64,000 nt of DNA. Source: JBBIJO01 sp037445895 (GTDB lineage: Bacteria > Bacteroidota > Ignavibacteria > Kapaibacteriales > UBA2268). The first letter of the stretch is position 1. Each line of letters opens with the position of its first letter. Both the position numbers and the translations under genes were made by a program. The notes under the pieces are model-generated. The model was not told where the DNA came from. It ran no database searches and saw only the letters and a program-made list of their open reading frames with translations. The stretch is from the NCBI GenBank assembly GCA_037445895.1, contig JBBIJO010000006.1, positions 1 through 64,000 of the forward strand, written 5' to 3'. Positions 1 to 9,300 of this stretch are shown piece by piece.

Positions 1-49
1 TTTTAAAATTATTAATTTAATTTTGTTCAATAAAAAGAAAGGTGTTAAA

Positions 50-487
50 ATGAAAAGGTCAAAAATGTTTTTTTCGTTCTTTATTATATTTCTCTTATTG
101 ATGTCATCAGCAATAAGTAATTTATTCGGAGGCATATTTGGGACTATTCGAGACGTTCAAGGTGGCAGAAAAGACTTGGATGGGAAAGTAAAATATGACT
201 ACGTTTACACAGATGATGGATTTTTCTTCGACTACATCAAATGTAGAGGTGCTGGCTACGAAATTTGCCCTACAAGGTTACTGATTCAATGTTGTCCAGA
301 CAAAGAGCAGGCTGTCGATGAAGCTTTTACCTATGCATTTACTCAAATTTCTGGCGGTAACTTAGTAGGTATAGCAAACTTACAATCTGGTCTTATTGTT
401 AAGTGGCAATCCGAGGACATTGATGCTGCAACTTCAGTAATAAAAGTTTGGAATACCGGCGAGGAAGAACCTCAAATTCCTGAGTAA
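50..487 (+). CDS. Small secreted cysteine-containing protein, unknown function
   Basis: Predicted 145-residue exported protein that I do not recognise. I chose the ATG at 50 because a good Shine-Dalgarno run (AAGAAAGG) sits just before it; an in-frame TTG at 23 would only add residues ahead of the signal peptide. The N-terminus is basic (MKRSK) followed by a hydrophobic run (FFSFFIIFLLLMSS), which is a signal peptide. The mature part has a K-C-x-G-x-G-x-x-x-C-P motif and then a C-C-P pair, so disulphides outside the cytoplasm are plausible. A strong terminator follows directly. The next genes encode a probable propeller lipoprotein and a thioredoxin-like protein, an arrangement reminiscent of small secreted peptides beside propeller lipoproteins in Bacteroidota (NVEALA-type loci). 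The NVEALA motif itself is absent, so that link is only inference. Confidence 0.65.
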   Translation: MKRSKMFFSFFIIFLLLMSSAISNLFGGIFGTIRDVQGGRKDLDGKVKYDYVYTDDGFFFDYIKCRGAGYEICPTRLLIQCCPDKEQAVDEAFTYAFTQISGGNLVGIANLQSGLIVKWQSEDIDAATSVIKVWNTGEEEPQIPE

Positions 488-500
488 TCTTGTTATCAAA

Positions 501-541
501 GGGAGGTGGCCATACGAAGCCACCTTCCTAATCAATTTTTT
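501..541 (+). terminator. Rho-independent terminator between the first two genes
   Basis: A 10-bp stem (501-510 with 519-528, one G-T wobble), an 8-nt loop CATACGAA and a T-rich tail ending in TTTTTT. It lies between the stop of the first gene and the chosen ATG of the second, which also argues against the earlier in-frame GTG at 506, because that codon lies inside the stem. Confidence 0.85.
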
Positions 542-553
542 ATGAGGGAAATT

Positions 554-1789
554 ATGGTAAAATACTTAAGTTTAACAAACATTCTTTTTATAATATTTGT
601 TTTGTCTTGTTCAAACAAGTCCGAAACTATTACGAAAAGTTATAAACTCTTCGTCCTGGATACAATAGTTGAGACGGGGATTACTACATCAAGTCAAGAA
701 ACACATTTCGATAGGGTACCTTTTGATGTATATGGTGGTTGCGTGTATTACCTATGGTTTGACGAACGAGATAATTTATCAGTTAGTAGGTATATGCTGA
801 CGGACAGAAAAGTGTCCTCTGTTTATGTAAGTTTCCCAAATGACATTGATTTAAAAACAAGTTTAATCTGGGATATTTCTGTTAATAAAGATTTTTTTCT
901 GATTCTGGCTGCGGATGTAGTTGTTGTGTTTAAATTTATAGGAATAGATACATTAGAGTTTTTTCAATCCATTTCATTAACAGAGCCTTTCACAAAAATA
1001 GTGTTGAGTAAAGTATCTCCTTATAAGCTGTTCCTTTGCAGATGTTATAATTACAAAAGACCAGATTCGAACTTTGCAAAGGTAAAAATCTCAGTTGTTG
1101 ATTTTCCAAGCCTTCAGGAAGAGAAACATATATCCCCAGAATTTGATGCCATCGAGATGTCCCACTTTTTCCCCAATTTATGGTATGATGTGAATCCATC
1201 CGGTAACTTAATTGCATTTGCAAATACTTTGAAATACAAAATATTTATATATGATTCTAATTTAACTTCGAAGTTTACTTTTTATACAGCAAAAAGTAAT
1301 TGGAAAAAATTAGAACTCGATTTGAAAAAAGTTGACGAGAACAAACCAGCAAAAGAAATTATCAAGTTATTAGAACCTTACGTAAAAAAAGGTTTTAGTA
1401 GAATAAGGAAAATTCACTTTATAGATGATTCAACACTTATCGTGTTTTACCAAAGTGATGCGAAAGTTCGAGGGATTGGGTTCTTTGATTATTATGATAT
1501 CTGGCGTATTGGTCGGGATACATCTAAAATCATATTTGAAAACTCTACCGATGTTTTGACCCCAAATTCAGAAATAATTGAAAAACAAAATTTTCCAATA
1601 TTTGGCATTAGCAATAATTTAAAATTTGACAATGGTTATGCAGTCTCTTTAGGGATTTTTGCCCCTTATGATGTTATCTTTAATAAAAAAATATCCTACC
1701 AACAATTGTTGAGAACTAATCTTGAGAAGTATTATGAAAATAATACTCCAACTTTCCAACTATTTGTCTATAAGGTTTTACTGTATTAA
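554..1789 (+). CDS. Probable beta-propeller-like lipoprotein, unknown function
   Basis: A 411-residue predicted lipoprotein. The start at ATG 554 is supported by GAGGGA five bases upstream; an ATG at 542 has no such site, and a GTG at 506 lies in the terminator stem. The N-terminus has a short hydrophobic segment ending L-S-C, with the lipidated cysteine at about residue 19. The rest alternates short hydrophobic beta-like strands with loops containing phrases such as DVNPSGNLIAF and FIDDSTLIVFY, which resemble blades of a TolB- or 6-bladed-type propeller. No enzymatic motif is visible. Its end overlaps the start of the thioredoxin-like gene if that gene begins at 1734, suggesting co-translation. 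The propeller assignment is inference from pattern; lipoprotein status is well supported. Confidence 0.65.
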   Translation: MVKYLSLTNILFIIFVLSCSNKSETITKSYKLFVLDTIVETGITTSSQETHFDRVPFDVYGGCVYYLWFDERDNLSVSRYMLTDRKVSSVYVSFPNDIDLKTSLIWDISVNKDFFLILAADVVVVFKFIGIDTLEFFQSISLTEPFTKIVLSKVSPYKLFLCRCYNYKRPDSNFAKVKISVVDFPSLQEEKHISPEFDAIEMSHFFPNLWYDVNPSGNLIAFANTLKYKIFIYDSNLTSKFTFYTAKSNWKKLELDLKKVDENKPAKEIIKLLEPYVKKGFSRIRKIHFIDDSTLIVFYQSDAKVRGIGFFDYYDIWRIGRDTSKIIFENSTDVLTPNSEIIEKQNFPIFGISNNLKFDNGYAVSLGIFAPYDVIFNKKISYQQLLRTNLEKYYENNTPTFQLFVYKVLLY

Positions 1790-2288
1790 AAGTGTATTTA
1801 TGACATTTAGTTTAATAGTTCTTGTTTTTTGTAACTCCGAAAAGCAAATGGCCTCCTTTTACGATTCAAATGATATACAAATAAATATTTTTGATAAAGG
1901 TAATTCTATTGTTATGTTAATTTTATTCTCAAAATACGGATGTTATGACTGTTTAAAACAGTTAACCGACAGTTTAAAGTTAAAGAACAAAGCAACATAT
2001 TTAGTATTGCCATTTACTGAAAATGTAATATCTAGAAAAAATTTTAGCATCAAATTAAACAAGGATTTTAAATCCATTCGGGTGGTTTATGTGAAGGCGA
2101 ACAATATAGTTATTCCATTTATTCATAAAAAAATTAATTTTGAGTATTCCACACCTACTTTGGCTATTGTTGATTTAAAAAACCAACATACATATTATTT
2201 TGGATATTCAGACATTTTTGATTCTGAGGGGTTACTAAAGCCTAATGCATTATCTTCCATTAGCAGGATATTAGAAAAAGTTGATTAG
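1734..2288 (+). CDS. Thioredoxin-like fold protein with CxxC motif, membrane-anchored or exported
   Basis: A 184-residue protein if it starts at ATG 1734 (GAGAAG upstream, overlapping the preceding gene by 56 bases), or 162 residues from ATG 1800. A hydrophobic segment (MTFSLIVLVFC) anchors or exports it. It ends in cysteine, but the preceding Phe makes a normal lipobox doubtful. The core shows a strand, F-S-K-Y-G-C-Y-D-C with cysteines 70 and 73, then a helix, the order found at a thioredoxin active site. A later Ser-Thr-Pro-Thr fits the conserved cis-proline loop. It may reduce or oxidise disulphides of exported proteins, possibly the cysteine-containing protein upstream. The fold is moderately sure; the partner is speculation. 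Thioredoxin-like proteins are often found next to propeller lipoproteins in Bacteroidota. Confidence 0.6.
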   Translation: MKIILQLSNYLSIRFYCIKSVFMTFSLIVLVFCNSEKQMASFYDSNDIQINIFDKGNSIVMLILFSKYGCYDCLKQLTDSLKLKNKATYLVLPFTENVISRKNFSIKLNKDFKSIRVVYVKANNIVIPFIHKKINFEYSTPTLAIVDLKNQHTYYFGYSDIFDSEGLLKPNALSSISRILEKVD

Positions 2289-2379
2289 ATCTTTGGTTAT
2301 TATCTTGATTTATTTTCCTTTTTTCCTTTCCCATCCAGGCTCAAACGCGGGTTGTGTTTGCAGTGGCATTCTTTTCTCG

Positions 2380-2417
2380 CTCGTCCCATTCCTTCTTTGC
2401 TAAGGAGAGGGGACGAG
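2380..2417. other. Orphan hairpin upstream of purE
   Basis: CTCGTCCC at 2380-2387 pairs perfectly with GGGACGAG at 2410-2417, with an inner CCTT/AAGG pairing. There is no T-run after it on the plus strand, so it is not a clear terminator. The rest of the interval from 2289 to 2511 is AT-rich and shows no gene. Confidence 0.4.
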
Positions 2418-2511
2418 GAAGTCGAGGGAAAGGTCCTTCGCGTTAATATTTTGTTAATAATAACAAACTTTTTTGTAATTTTCTTTTTTGGAAAAAGTTT
2501 AACGTTAAATT

Positions 2512-3012
2512 ATGGTTGAACCGAAAGTTGCAATTATTATGGGAAGCGATTCCGATTTAGACGTAATGAAACCAGCTGCAAAAGTCCTCGAAGACTTTGG
2601 CATTGATTACGATATATTTGTTGCTTCTGCTCATCGCACCCCGATGGATGTTGCAAACTATGTGTCGGCAGCTAAATCTCGCGGGATTCGTGTTGTTATT
2701 GCTGGCGCCGGCGGGGCTGCTCATCTTCCTGGTGTTTGTGCAGCTTTTACAACGTTACCCATTATTGGCGTTCCAGTCCAAACAAAATCACTCGGCGGGT
2801 TGGATTCTTTGCTTTCAATTGTGCAAATGCCTCCGGGCGTTCCAGTTGCTACCATAGCAATAAATGGCGCGAAAAATGCCGGGATACTTGCTGTTCAAAT
2901 ACTTGCTCTTGCCGACGAGCGACTTTCGTCCGAACTCGAAAAGTTTAAACAAAATATTGCCGACGAGTCGCGAAAAAAGAACGAAAAACCTGAATTTCAC
3001 AAAAGTTTTTGA
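2512..3012 (+). CDS. purE: N5-carboxyaminoimidazole ribonucleotide mutase
   Basis: Cytosolic class I PurE, 166 residues, the usual length. It converts N5-CAIR to CAIR in de novo purine synthesis. Visible family motifs are the phosphate-binding GSDSD at residues 11-15, SAHRTP with the catalytic histidine at residue 41, a glycine- and alanine-rich [10 protein letters not shown] loop, and [12 protein letters not shown]. The C-terminal tail after [12 protein letters not shown] is charged, as is common in bacterial PurE octamers. No purK lies next to it, and neighbouring genes are unrelated, so it appears to be transcribed alone. The spacer before it lacks a strong Shine-Dalgarno site. Confidence 0.95.
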   Translation: MVEPKVAIIMGSDSDLDVMKPAAKVLEDFGIDYDIFVASAHRTPMDVANYVSAAKSRGIRVVIAGAGGAAHLPGVCAAFTTLPIIGVPVQTKSLGGLDSLLSIVQMPPGVPVATIAINGAKNAGILAVQILALADERLSSELEKFKQNIADESRKKNEKPEFHKSF

Positions 3013-3057
3013 TTCAACTAGATAGTGTTAATAGCGTTGGTTTGGATAAAAGTGTAT

Positions 3058-4374
3058 TTGAAAAAGGTCCTGATAATTGCGATTCTTTCGGCAATGTTTT
3101 GGGCTTTTTTTATTGAGCAATCTTTTGCTCAACGGCAATGGATAGATATTTCTGCAAAAGGTAGAAAGGAGACAATCTGGTGCGTCGATGTAGGAGGTTT
3201 CTATTATGATGGGCTCGAAGTGAATTATCATTTTGACTCTATTTATGCAGTTGGATGGAGTTCAACGCAAGGGGTATTTCTCGGTAGCATTGATTCCGGC
3301 TCGAGCTGGACATCGGCAATGCTTCCTACGCTGTTTCCTACTTCTATTCTTAATCGTTCCGATGGGAGCGATGTCATTGCAGGTTATAATTTGTTAACTG
3401 ATAATGCAGAAGTGGTTTTCCTCGATAAAAACTGGGTTATGCGTAGAAGCTATTCATTCGATGGGGATTCTTTGCCATACTGCAAAAATCTATTTGATTT
3501 GGCAAGAATTGACAATGGTTTCCTCGTCTGTGGCACTAATACCAAGATTTTTAAGTATTCTTTCGAAGATAGTTCTTGGGCTCTTGTGTTCTCGCCTTTA
3601 AACGATACAATGATGTTCGATTTCACTCGGGTTAAGACATTTCCAGCTATTTCGTATCCTCTCAAATTTTATGGTTTGGTGCTTGGCGGAGAATCTTATA
3701 CGAAAATGCATATTTTATATGAAACAACAGACGAAGGCAATAGTTGGTCGGCGGTTTACGATTTTTATCGAATTTCCCCACAGATTGAGTTATTTAGCTT
3801 TTTTGTGCCGCCGTTTTCTCAACTTGATATTTCGGAAATATTTGTTAGTGGTTCGATTGCCGATACTGCAATAATTTGGCACTCGACCGACAGGGGTAAC
3901 AACTGGGAAGAATTTTTCCGAGCAAATACGTTGAATAACATTATTGGTTTGCATATAACTTACACGGGGGACATCATCGCTGTTTCGGACAAAGGAGAAA
4001 TATGGATGAATGGTCGGAGGGAACAAGATACAATTCCGGAACAATTTATTGGTATACGATTTTTCGAAAACTATGCTAATGCAATAGAAATGGCATATAG
4101 CAGAATATATATTGTTGGTTTCGGAATGAACGGAACGATTAAAAAATATAATCTAGATTTCGTTGTAAATGTCGAAGAGGAGCCTTCTTCGCCGAAATCG
4201 GTGCTTTACGATGAAGTTGTTATTTTTGATGTTCTCGGTCGAATGGTTGCAAGGTATCAAAAAGATGGAACCGAAGTAACCAAAAAATTGGATTTTTTCC
4301 CGGGTGGTATTTATTTTATTGCAAAAAAATTGAACAGGCAAGTTGTTGATATACAAGGGGTTATAAATTTTTGA
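3058..4374 (+). CDS. Secreted Asp-box (BNR) repeat protein with type IX sorting domain
   Basis: A 438-residue exported protein from the TTG at 3058; upstream GTG codons at 3025 and 3052 are possible, and the start is uncertain. The signal peptide (KKVLIIAILSAMFWAFF, cleavage near SFA) is clear. Three Asp-box repeats are visible: D-S-G-S-S-W-T, D-E-G-N-S-W-S and D-R-G-N-N-W-E, typical of beta-propellers of the BNR/Ycf48-like type. The last 60 or so residues hold the pattern V-I-F-D-V-L-G-R-M-V, then F-P-G-G-I-Y-F-I, of a type IX secretion C-terminal sorting domain. The protein is therefore predicted to cross the outer membrane and to be attached or released. Its substrate is unknown. Confidence 0.75.
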   Translation: MKKVLIIAILSAMFWAFFIEQSFAQRQWIDISAKGRKETIWCVDVGGFYYDGLEVNYHFDSIYAVGWSSTQGVFLGSIDSGSSWTSAMLPTLFPTSILNRSDGSDVIAGYNLLTDNAEVVFLDKNWVMRRSYSFDGDSLPYCKNLFDLARIDNGFLVCGTNTKIFKYSFEDSSWALVFSPLNDTMMFDFTRVKTFPAISYPLKFYGLVLGGESYTKMHILYETTDEGNSWSAVYDFYRISPQIELFSFFVPPFSQLDISEIFVSGSIADTAIIWHSTDRGNNWEEFFRANTLNNIIGLHITYTGDIIAVSDKGEIWMNGRREQDTIPEQFIGIRFFENYANAIEMAYSRIYIVGFGMNGTIKKYNLDFVVNVEEEPSSPKSVLYDEVVIFDVLGRMVARYQKDGTEVTKKLDFFPGGIYFIAKKLNRQVVDIQGVINF

Positions 4375-4590
4375 AAAATTTTTTTTAAAAAAGCGATACT
4401 TTTTGAATTTTTATGTGTCTTTTAAGTTTAGAAATGTGCAAAAATTAAAAAAGTTCTTTGAAAAGTGGGAGCGTTGTCGGTAGGGCAATGATTAAAAAAT
4501 TTTTTGTGAAATGTTTTGCTTTCTCGAAAAAAAATTATTATTTTGTTTGCTCAAAATTTTGAAAAACTAAGAAATTGTGAGAAAAGGTTT

Positions 4591-6282
4591 ATGGAATTAA
4601 GTGGTAAAAAGGTTTTAATCTTAGGTGGCTGGGGGTTAGTTGGTTCCGCAATTTGCCGCGAGTTGATGCGACATAAACCCTCGAAGCTAATCATTTCTTC
4701 GTTACGCGAAATAGAAGCTATTTCGGCAGTTGAGCACTTGCGAAGTGAATTTCCGACCGAAAATCCAGAAATGTTCGAAGCAAAATGGGGGAATATTTTC
4801 GCCCGTAAAGAATGGAAAGATATGGATTGGGAAGAAATTATTTCGAACGACCTTTGGCGTTCCTTTGTTCTCGATGATATTTACAACGAACTATCCCCAG
4901 AGATTTTAAGCCATTCAGCTCTATTTTCTCTTATTGAAGAAACCCGACCCAACGTCGTTATCGATTGTATCAACACTGCAACTGCCATTGCGTATCAAGA
5001 CATTTACAAGGGAGTCAATTCCGTGCGAACTGAAATTGGAAACGGGAAGTTGAACCAATCCGACGTCGAAAAGATGATGGCAAGCATTTATATTCCTCAA
5101 TTAATAAGGCATATTCAAATACTGTATCGTGGACTTGTTGATTTTGGCGTTGGAATGTATATCAAAATTGGGACAAGCGGCACGGGTGGAATGGGGCTAA
5201 ATATTCCATACACCCATAGCGAAGAACGACCCTCGCGTGTTTTACTCGCAAAATCCGCTGTTGCCGGAGCACAAACCCTCCTTTTGTATCTTATGGCTCG
5301 AACACCAAATGGTCCTATTGTAAAGGAAATAAAACCAACTGCCGCTATTGCTTGGAAACGCATTGCTTTCGATAATGTGGTTCGAAAGGGGAAGCCAATC
5401 CAGCTTGTCGATATGCCAATCGAGAATGCACACAAAGTTGAATCTACTTTCCGGTTCGACAATATCGAAGGAATCATCGAAACGAACGATTACTTTAAGT
5501 CGGTTTTTATTGATACTGGCGAAAATGGAATTTTTTCGCGCGCGGAATTCGAGGCAATCAGCTCACTCGGACAAATGGAAATTGTTACACCCGAAGAGAT
5601 TGCAGCCTATGCGGTCTTCGAAATTATCGGGGGAAACACAGGACGCGACGTTATTCAAGGCTTGGATAGTTCAACATTGGGTCCTACGTATCGTGGAGGT
5701 TTCTTGCAAAGCTATGCACTGAACAAATTAAAAAAACTCGAAGACGAAAATAATACAGAAAGCGTTGCGTTTGAACTTCTTGGACCACCCCGACTATCGA
5801 AGTTACTTTTCGAAGCCAATATTTTGAAGAAGATTGCTAAAACAATGGTAAATGTGTTGAATTCGACCGCCGAAGAACTCGCAGAAAAAGCATTGCAACT
5901 GATTATTTCGGATACAAAGCTTCGTTCGCAAATGCTTTCAATTGGATTGGTCATCCTTTTACCCGATGGGAAACGCTATCTTCGCGGTAAAGAGGTGAAA
6001 ATTCCTGTCGCTGGTTCTTACAACGTAGTGGAGATTTCGAACGAAAGCATCGAGAAATGGTGCTTCGAAGGCTGGATTGACCTTCGACCTACTAACTTTA
6101 ATAAGTGGCAAGAAAGGATGCGAACAATCTTACAACAAATGGAGCAAATTCCCGAAATCGAAACTAGTTCGCGCTATAACTATAGCAAAGACTACTGGAA
6201 TTCGTTTGGCAATATAGACGAAGGTAAACTTATTGCATGGATATTTGAATACGAAGACAAAGGATGGAGATTTAAAAGGTGA
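4591..6282 (+). CDS. Rossmann-fold NAD(P)-dependent epimerase/short-chain dehydrogenase-like protein
   Basis: A 563-residue protein from ATG 4591, which has GAAAAGG upstream and places the nucleotide-binding strand at the N-terminus. The segment KKVLILGGWGLVGSAI carries the GxxGxxG dinucleotide-binding motif of extended short-chain dehydrogenases. Further on are a VVIDCINTATAIAYQD strand and an IKIGTSGTGGMGLNIPYTHSEE segment where an epimerase active-site serine would lie. A plain YxxxK is not obvious, so activity is uncertain. At nearly twice the usual length, the C-terminal 200 residues form an extra domain I cannot name. It overlaps no neighbour; the next gene starts about 70 bases downstream and may be co-transcribed. 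Probably cytosolic. Confidence 0.7.
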   Translation: MELSGKKVLILGGWGLVGSAICRELMRHKPSKLIISSLREIEAISAVEHLRSEFPTENPEMFEAKWGNIFARKEWKDMDWEEIISNDLWRSFVLDDIYNELSPEILSHSALFSLIEETRPNVVIDCINTATAIAYQDIYKGVNSVRTEIGNGKLNQSDVEKMMASIYIPQLIRHIQILYRGLVDFGVGMYIKIGTSGTGGMGLNIPYTHSEERPSRVLLAKSAVAGAQTLLLYLMARTPNGPIVKEIKPTAAIAWKRIAFDNVVRKGKPIQLVDMPIENAHKVESTFRFDNIEGIIETNDYFKSVFIDTGENGIFSRAEFEAISSLGQMEIVTPEEIAAYAVFEIIGGNTGRDVIQGLDSSTLGPTYRGGFLQSYALNKLKKLEDENNTESVAFELLGPPRLSKLLFEANILKKIAKTMVNVLNSTAEELAEKALQLIISDTKLRSQMLSIGLVILLPDGKRYLRGKEVKIPVAGSYNVVEISNESIEKWCFEGWIDLRPTNFNKWQERMRTILQQMEQIPEIETSSRYNYSKDYWNSFGNIDEGKLIAWIFEYEDKGWRFKR

Positions 6283-6350
6283 AATTAATGTATTGTATTT
6301 TAATATTATTTAATTCAAATTATGTTCAACAATCAGAGGAGATACTCTCG

Positions 6351-9300
6351 ATGAAACGATTCTTTCTATTTCTCGTTTTGGCTATGGGTTTTGTGCTGTT
6401 TAATTTCAATTTCGCACTTGCCGGGGACGACAACAACCTTGGCGACGACCCATTGAGAAGAAGCCAACTATTCGAGCCTAACCCATTTTACGAAAACTCG
6501 AGCTATCCCCGTCCATTCGTAACAAGTGGTAATCCAATTGTTAATCCAATTACGTCGCCAGCGGTGACAACGGGTTACTACTTTGTGGATAGCGACGACG
6601 ACGCTCCCGACTATTGGCGTCCAAGTGTATTTATTTACGACACTGCGGACGAAGTGGGTCTTTGGCGCCGAATCGTTCCCGGACCAAGGATGATAGACCC
6701 AAGCTTCTGGACTAATAATCCAGACGAAGGTTTGCGATTCTTCCGAAATCCAGCATATCCAACGAGCGGCGATTACTTCACCGACCCAACCGACTCGACC
6801 GACGACGCTATTGCCGGACCAATACCAATTGGTTTCAATTTCTATTTCAACGGTTTGCGATACGATAGTTTCTACGTTTCGACAAATGGCATTATTGCCC
6901 TCACAAATCGAAGATATTTCTACGATAACTTTGGTAACCGAACAATCCCGACCGGTGCAACAAGCTGCTACGACCCGATGAGTATGGACTGGTTTGCTCG
7001 TGGACGCAGTGGCGATGGTTTGAGCGACCCGACTCCGGACAATTGGGGTTACCAATATACTGTCTTAGGAAATGATAGGACAAACCCACAGGGCGGAATT
7101 CGAACTCGCGGTGGTGCACTCGGAGGAGGTTCGGCTCCAGGCTTTATTGCAGGATACCGTGCTGCCTTAATTGCACCTTTCTGGGGAGATTTGCAACTTT
7201 CCCAGTTCAACAAGGTGACAGTGATGCCCGAAGACTATGGAAAAGTCTATTTCAAAAGAACTGCTTCCGCCGATAAGTTGATTATCTACTTTGTGAACGC
7301 AGCTCCCAAAGGGACACAGAACACTCCATACGGAACGTTTACTGCTCCGACCGACGGTCGTTTCGGCGAGTCGAATTATATCGCTGCAAATGCACAAATA
7401 ACTCTCGATAAACGCGATAGTAGCATTACAATAGTTTACGAAAAATTCGAGGGTGTTGCGGTTGTTAGCGGACGTGCAGTTCCATCTCCTATGGTATTCC
7501 GCTATAATACTACTGTTGGTGTTACTGGTTTTGCTCGACACGTTAATTATGGCCAAACTGGCGGACCAACATATCCTTGGGCTGCTGAATATCAGCAATA
7601 TACACACTACTTTATGAAATATGCTAATCCTCTTGCAGGTTTTCCGAAGAACAGCTTGGCTATTAAATTTAAACAATGGAAAAATTCATTGCGAGTTGTG
7701 GCAATAGAATATCGAACCCGAAAAGCCGACCCAAATGCTAGTTTGGACTTTACCGAAAAGATTCCATCAACGAAGGTCGATAATTACGAACTTCTTGCTG
7801 GAAACGAAAGGATTGGGGCTATACAACCCGTTGCTATTCTCCAAAATTTGACCAACAATATCCAAGGTCCCCAAGGAGTTAACTACCAGCCACAACAATT
7901 TAACTTCTTTGCTCGTTTCCGAATCATTAACACTGCAAGCGAACGAACTGTTTACAATACTTTGGTTCCAATCGACAGCAACTGTCTTGCAGTTGGATAT
8001 CTTGATACCTTATTGGAAAGCTGCGCAGGCGATCCTTATACCAAAGTAGTCTATTCGCAGGTTGGGATTTCGAATAACGAGTATGTAGCTACCAAACTTG
8101 CATTCCCGGGAACCAACAGATATAATGGTATCCCGCCGTATGGCTTTGTGCAAGTTTATTTTTCGCCATTCGAGCCGAACGAATTTGTGGCTAACCACGT
8201 TGGTCGTTTGCGTGGGGTAATCATTGCCGACCCACGTAATCCGAAGACATTGGAAGGATATGGCGATACTTGGCCATTCGACGATACGGGTGCTGTTCGC
8301 ATCTTTGTTATGAAACGTCTCGACGATTTCAACGATGATGTAACAAAATTCCACATTGCCGAAAGAACTCCTATGCCTAGCACTTTGAAATGGGTGAATA
8401 TTCATGCCGAAGTTGCCTCGGGCGATGAAGTGTCGAAATACCCGTTGCCTCCACGCGGAGAATACTCGGCGTCGAACAATGTGGACTTTAATTTTGACTC
8501 TCCCGATTTCAGACCGTTTAAACTGCAATCCCCCGTTATTCGAATGAACCGATTAACTCTCGACCGCCAGGAACCCGCAACCTCGCCGGGTGGCGATGAG
8601 TTACGTTCGTTCCCAATCGATTTGCGCGGTCGCTACGGAGCGGTAATTTCGGTTGGTTTCCAAAGAACAACCAAGCAAGATAGTTGGGATCGAGGTTGGA
8701 GCGACCAACAATTGATTGGTATGGAGCCTCGTTCGGTTATTAATGCCGATGTATTTAGCGTTTGGACCCAATATGGTGGTTCTGCCGCAAATCCGCCCGA
8801 TGAAATCGCTATCGAATGGGCTTTACCAAGCGACGATGGACTTACTCAGATATGTAATATTGATGAAAAGCGATGGCGAAATCATCCACGACGCGGCGGT
8901 GCAAAACCAGTAACCGATATGCCTGCCTTTTCGTTGTATGGTGCTGGTGGATACTTGATTGGTTATTTGGAAAGCGACAAGGATTCGGCATTATCGCCGC
9001 CAGCAGTTCCCAATCTTAACGGATTACGACCTAATATTTTCGACGATGGTATCGATTTTGAATACTTTAAAGCTTTTGTTACAATTCCCGATACCGTCAT
9101 TCGCTATCAAAAAGAAGGTGCAATGAATTTCCGTTTCCGAATAAAAATGTATGCTCGAAACAACAAGAAATGTACTACCTGTATCCCCGACGACGATGAT
9201 GTTTGTTATGTTGATAATGTGAAAATTCTGTTCCCATCGGAAATTGCCGATGTCGAGTTGACTTCGGTGAAGATAGTTTGGCCTTATACGATGGCTCCTG

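Noticed and set aside
7167..7676. Long minus-strand frames inside the large secreted protein, rpoB, rpoC and EF-G genes
   Set aside because: They arise from codon bias in the real gene on the other strand; no start signals or recognisable products.
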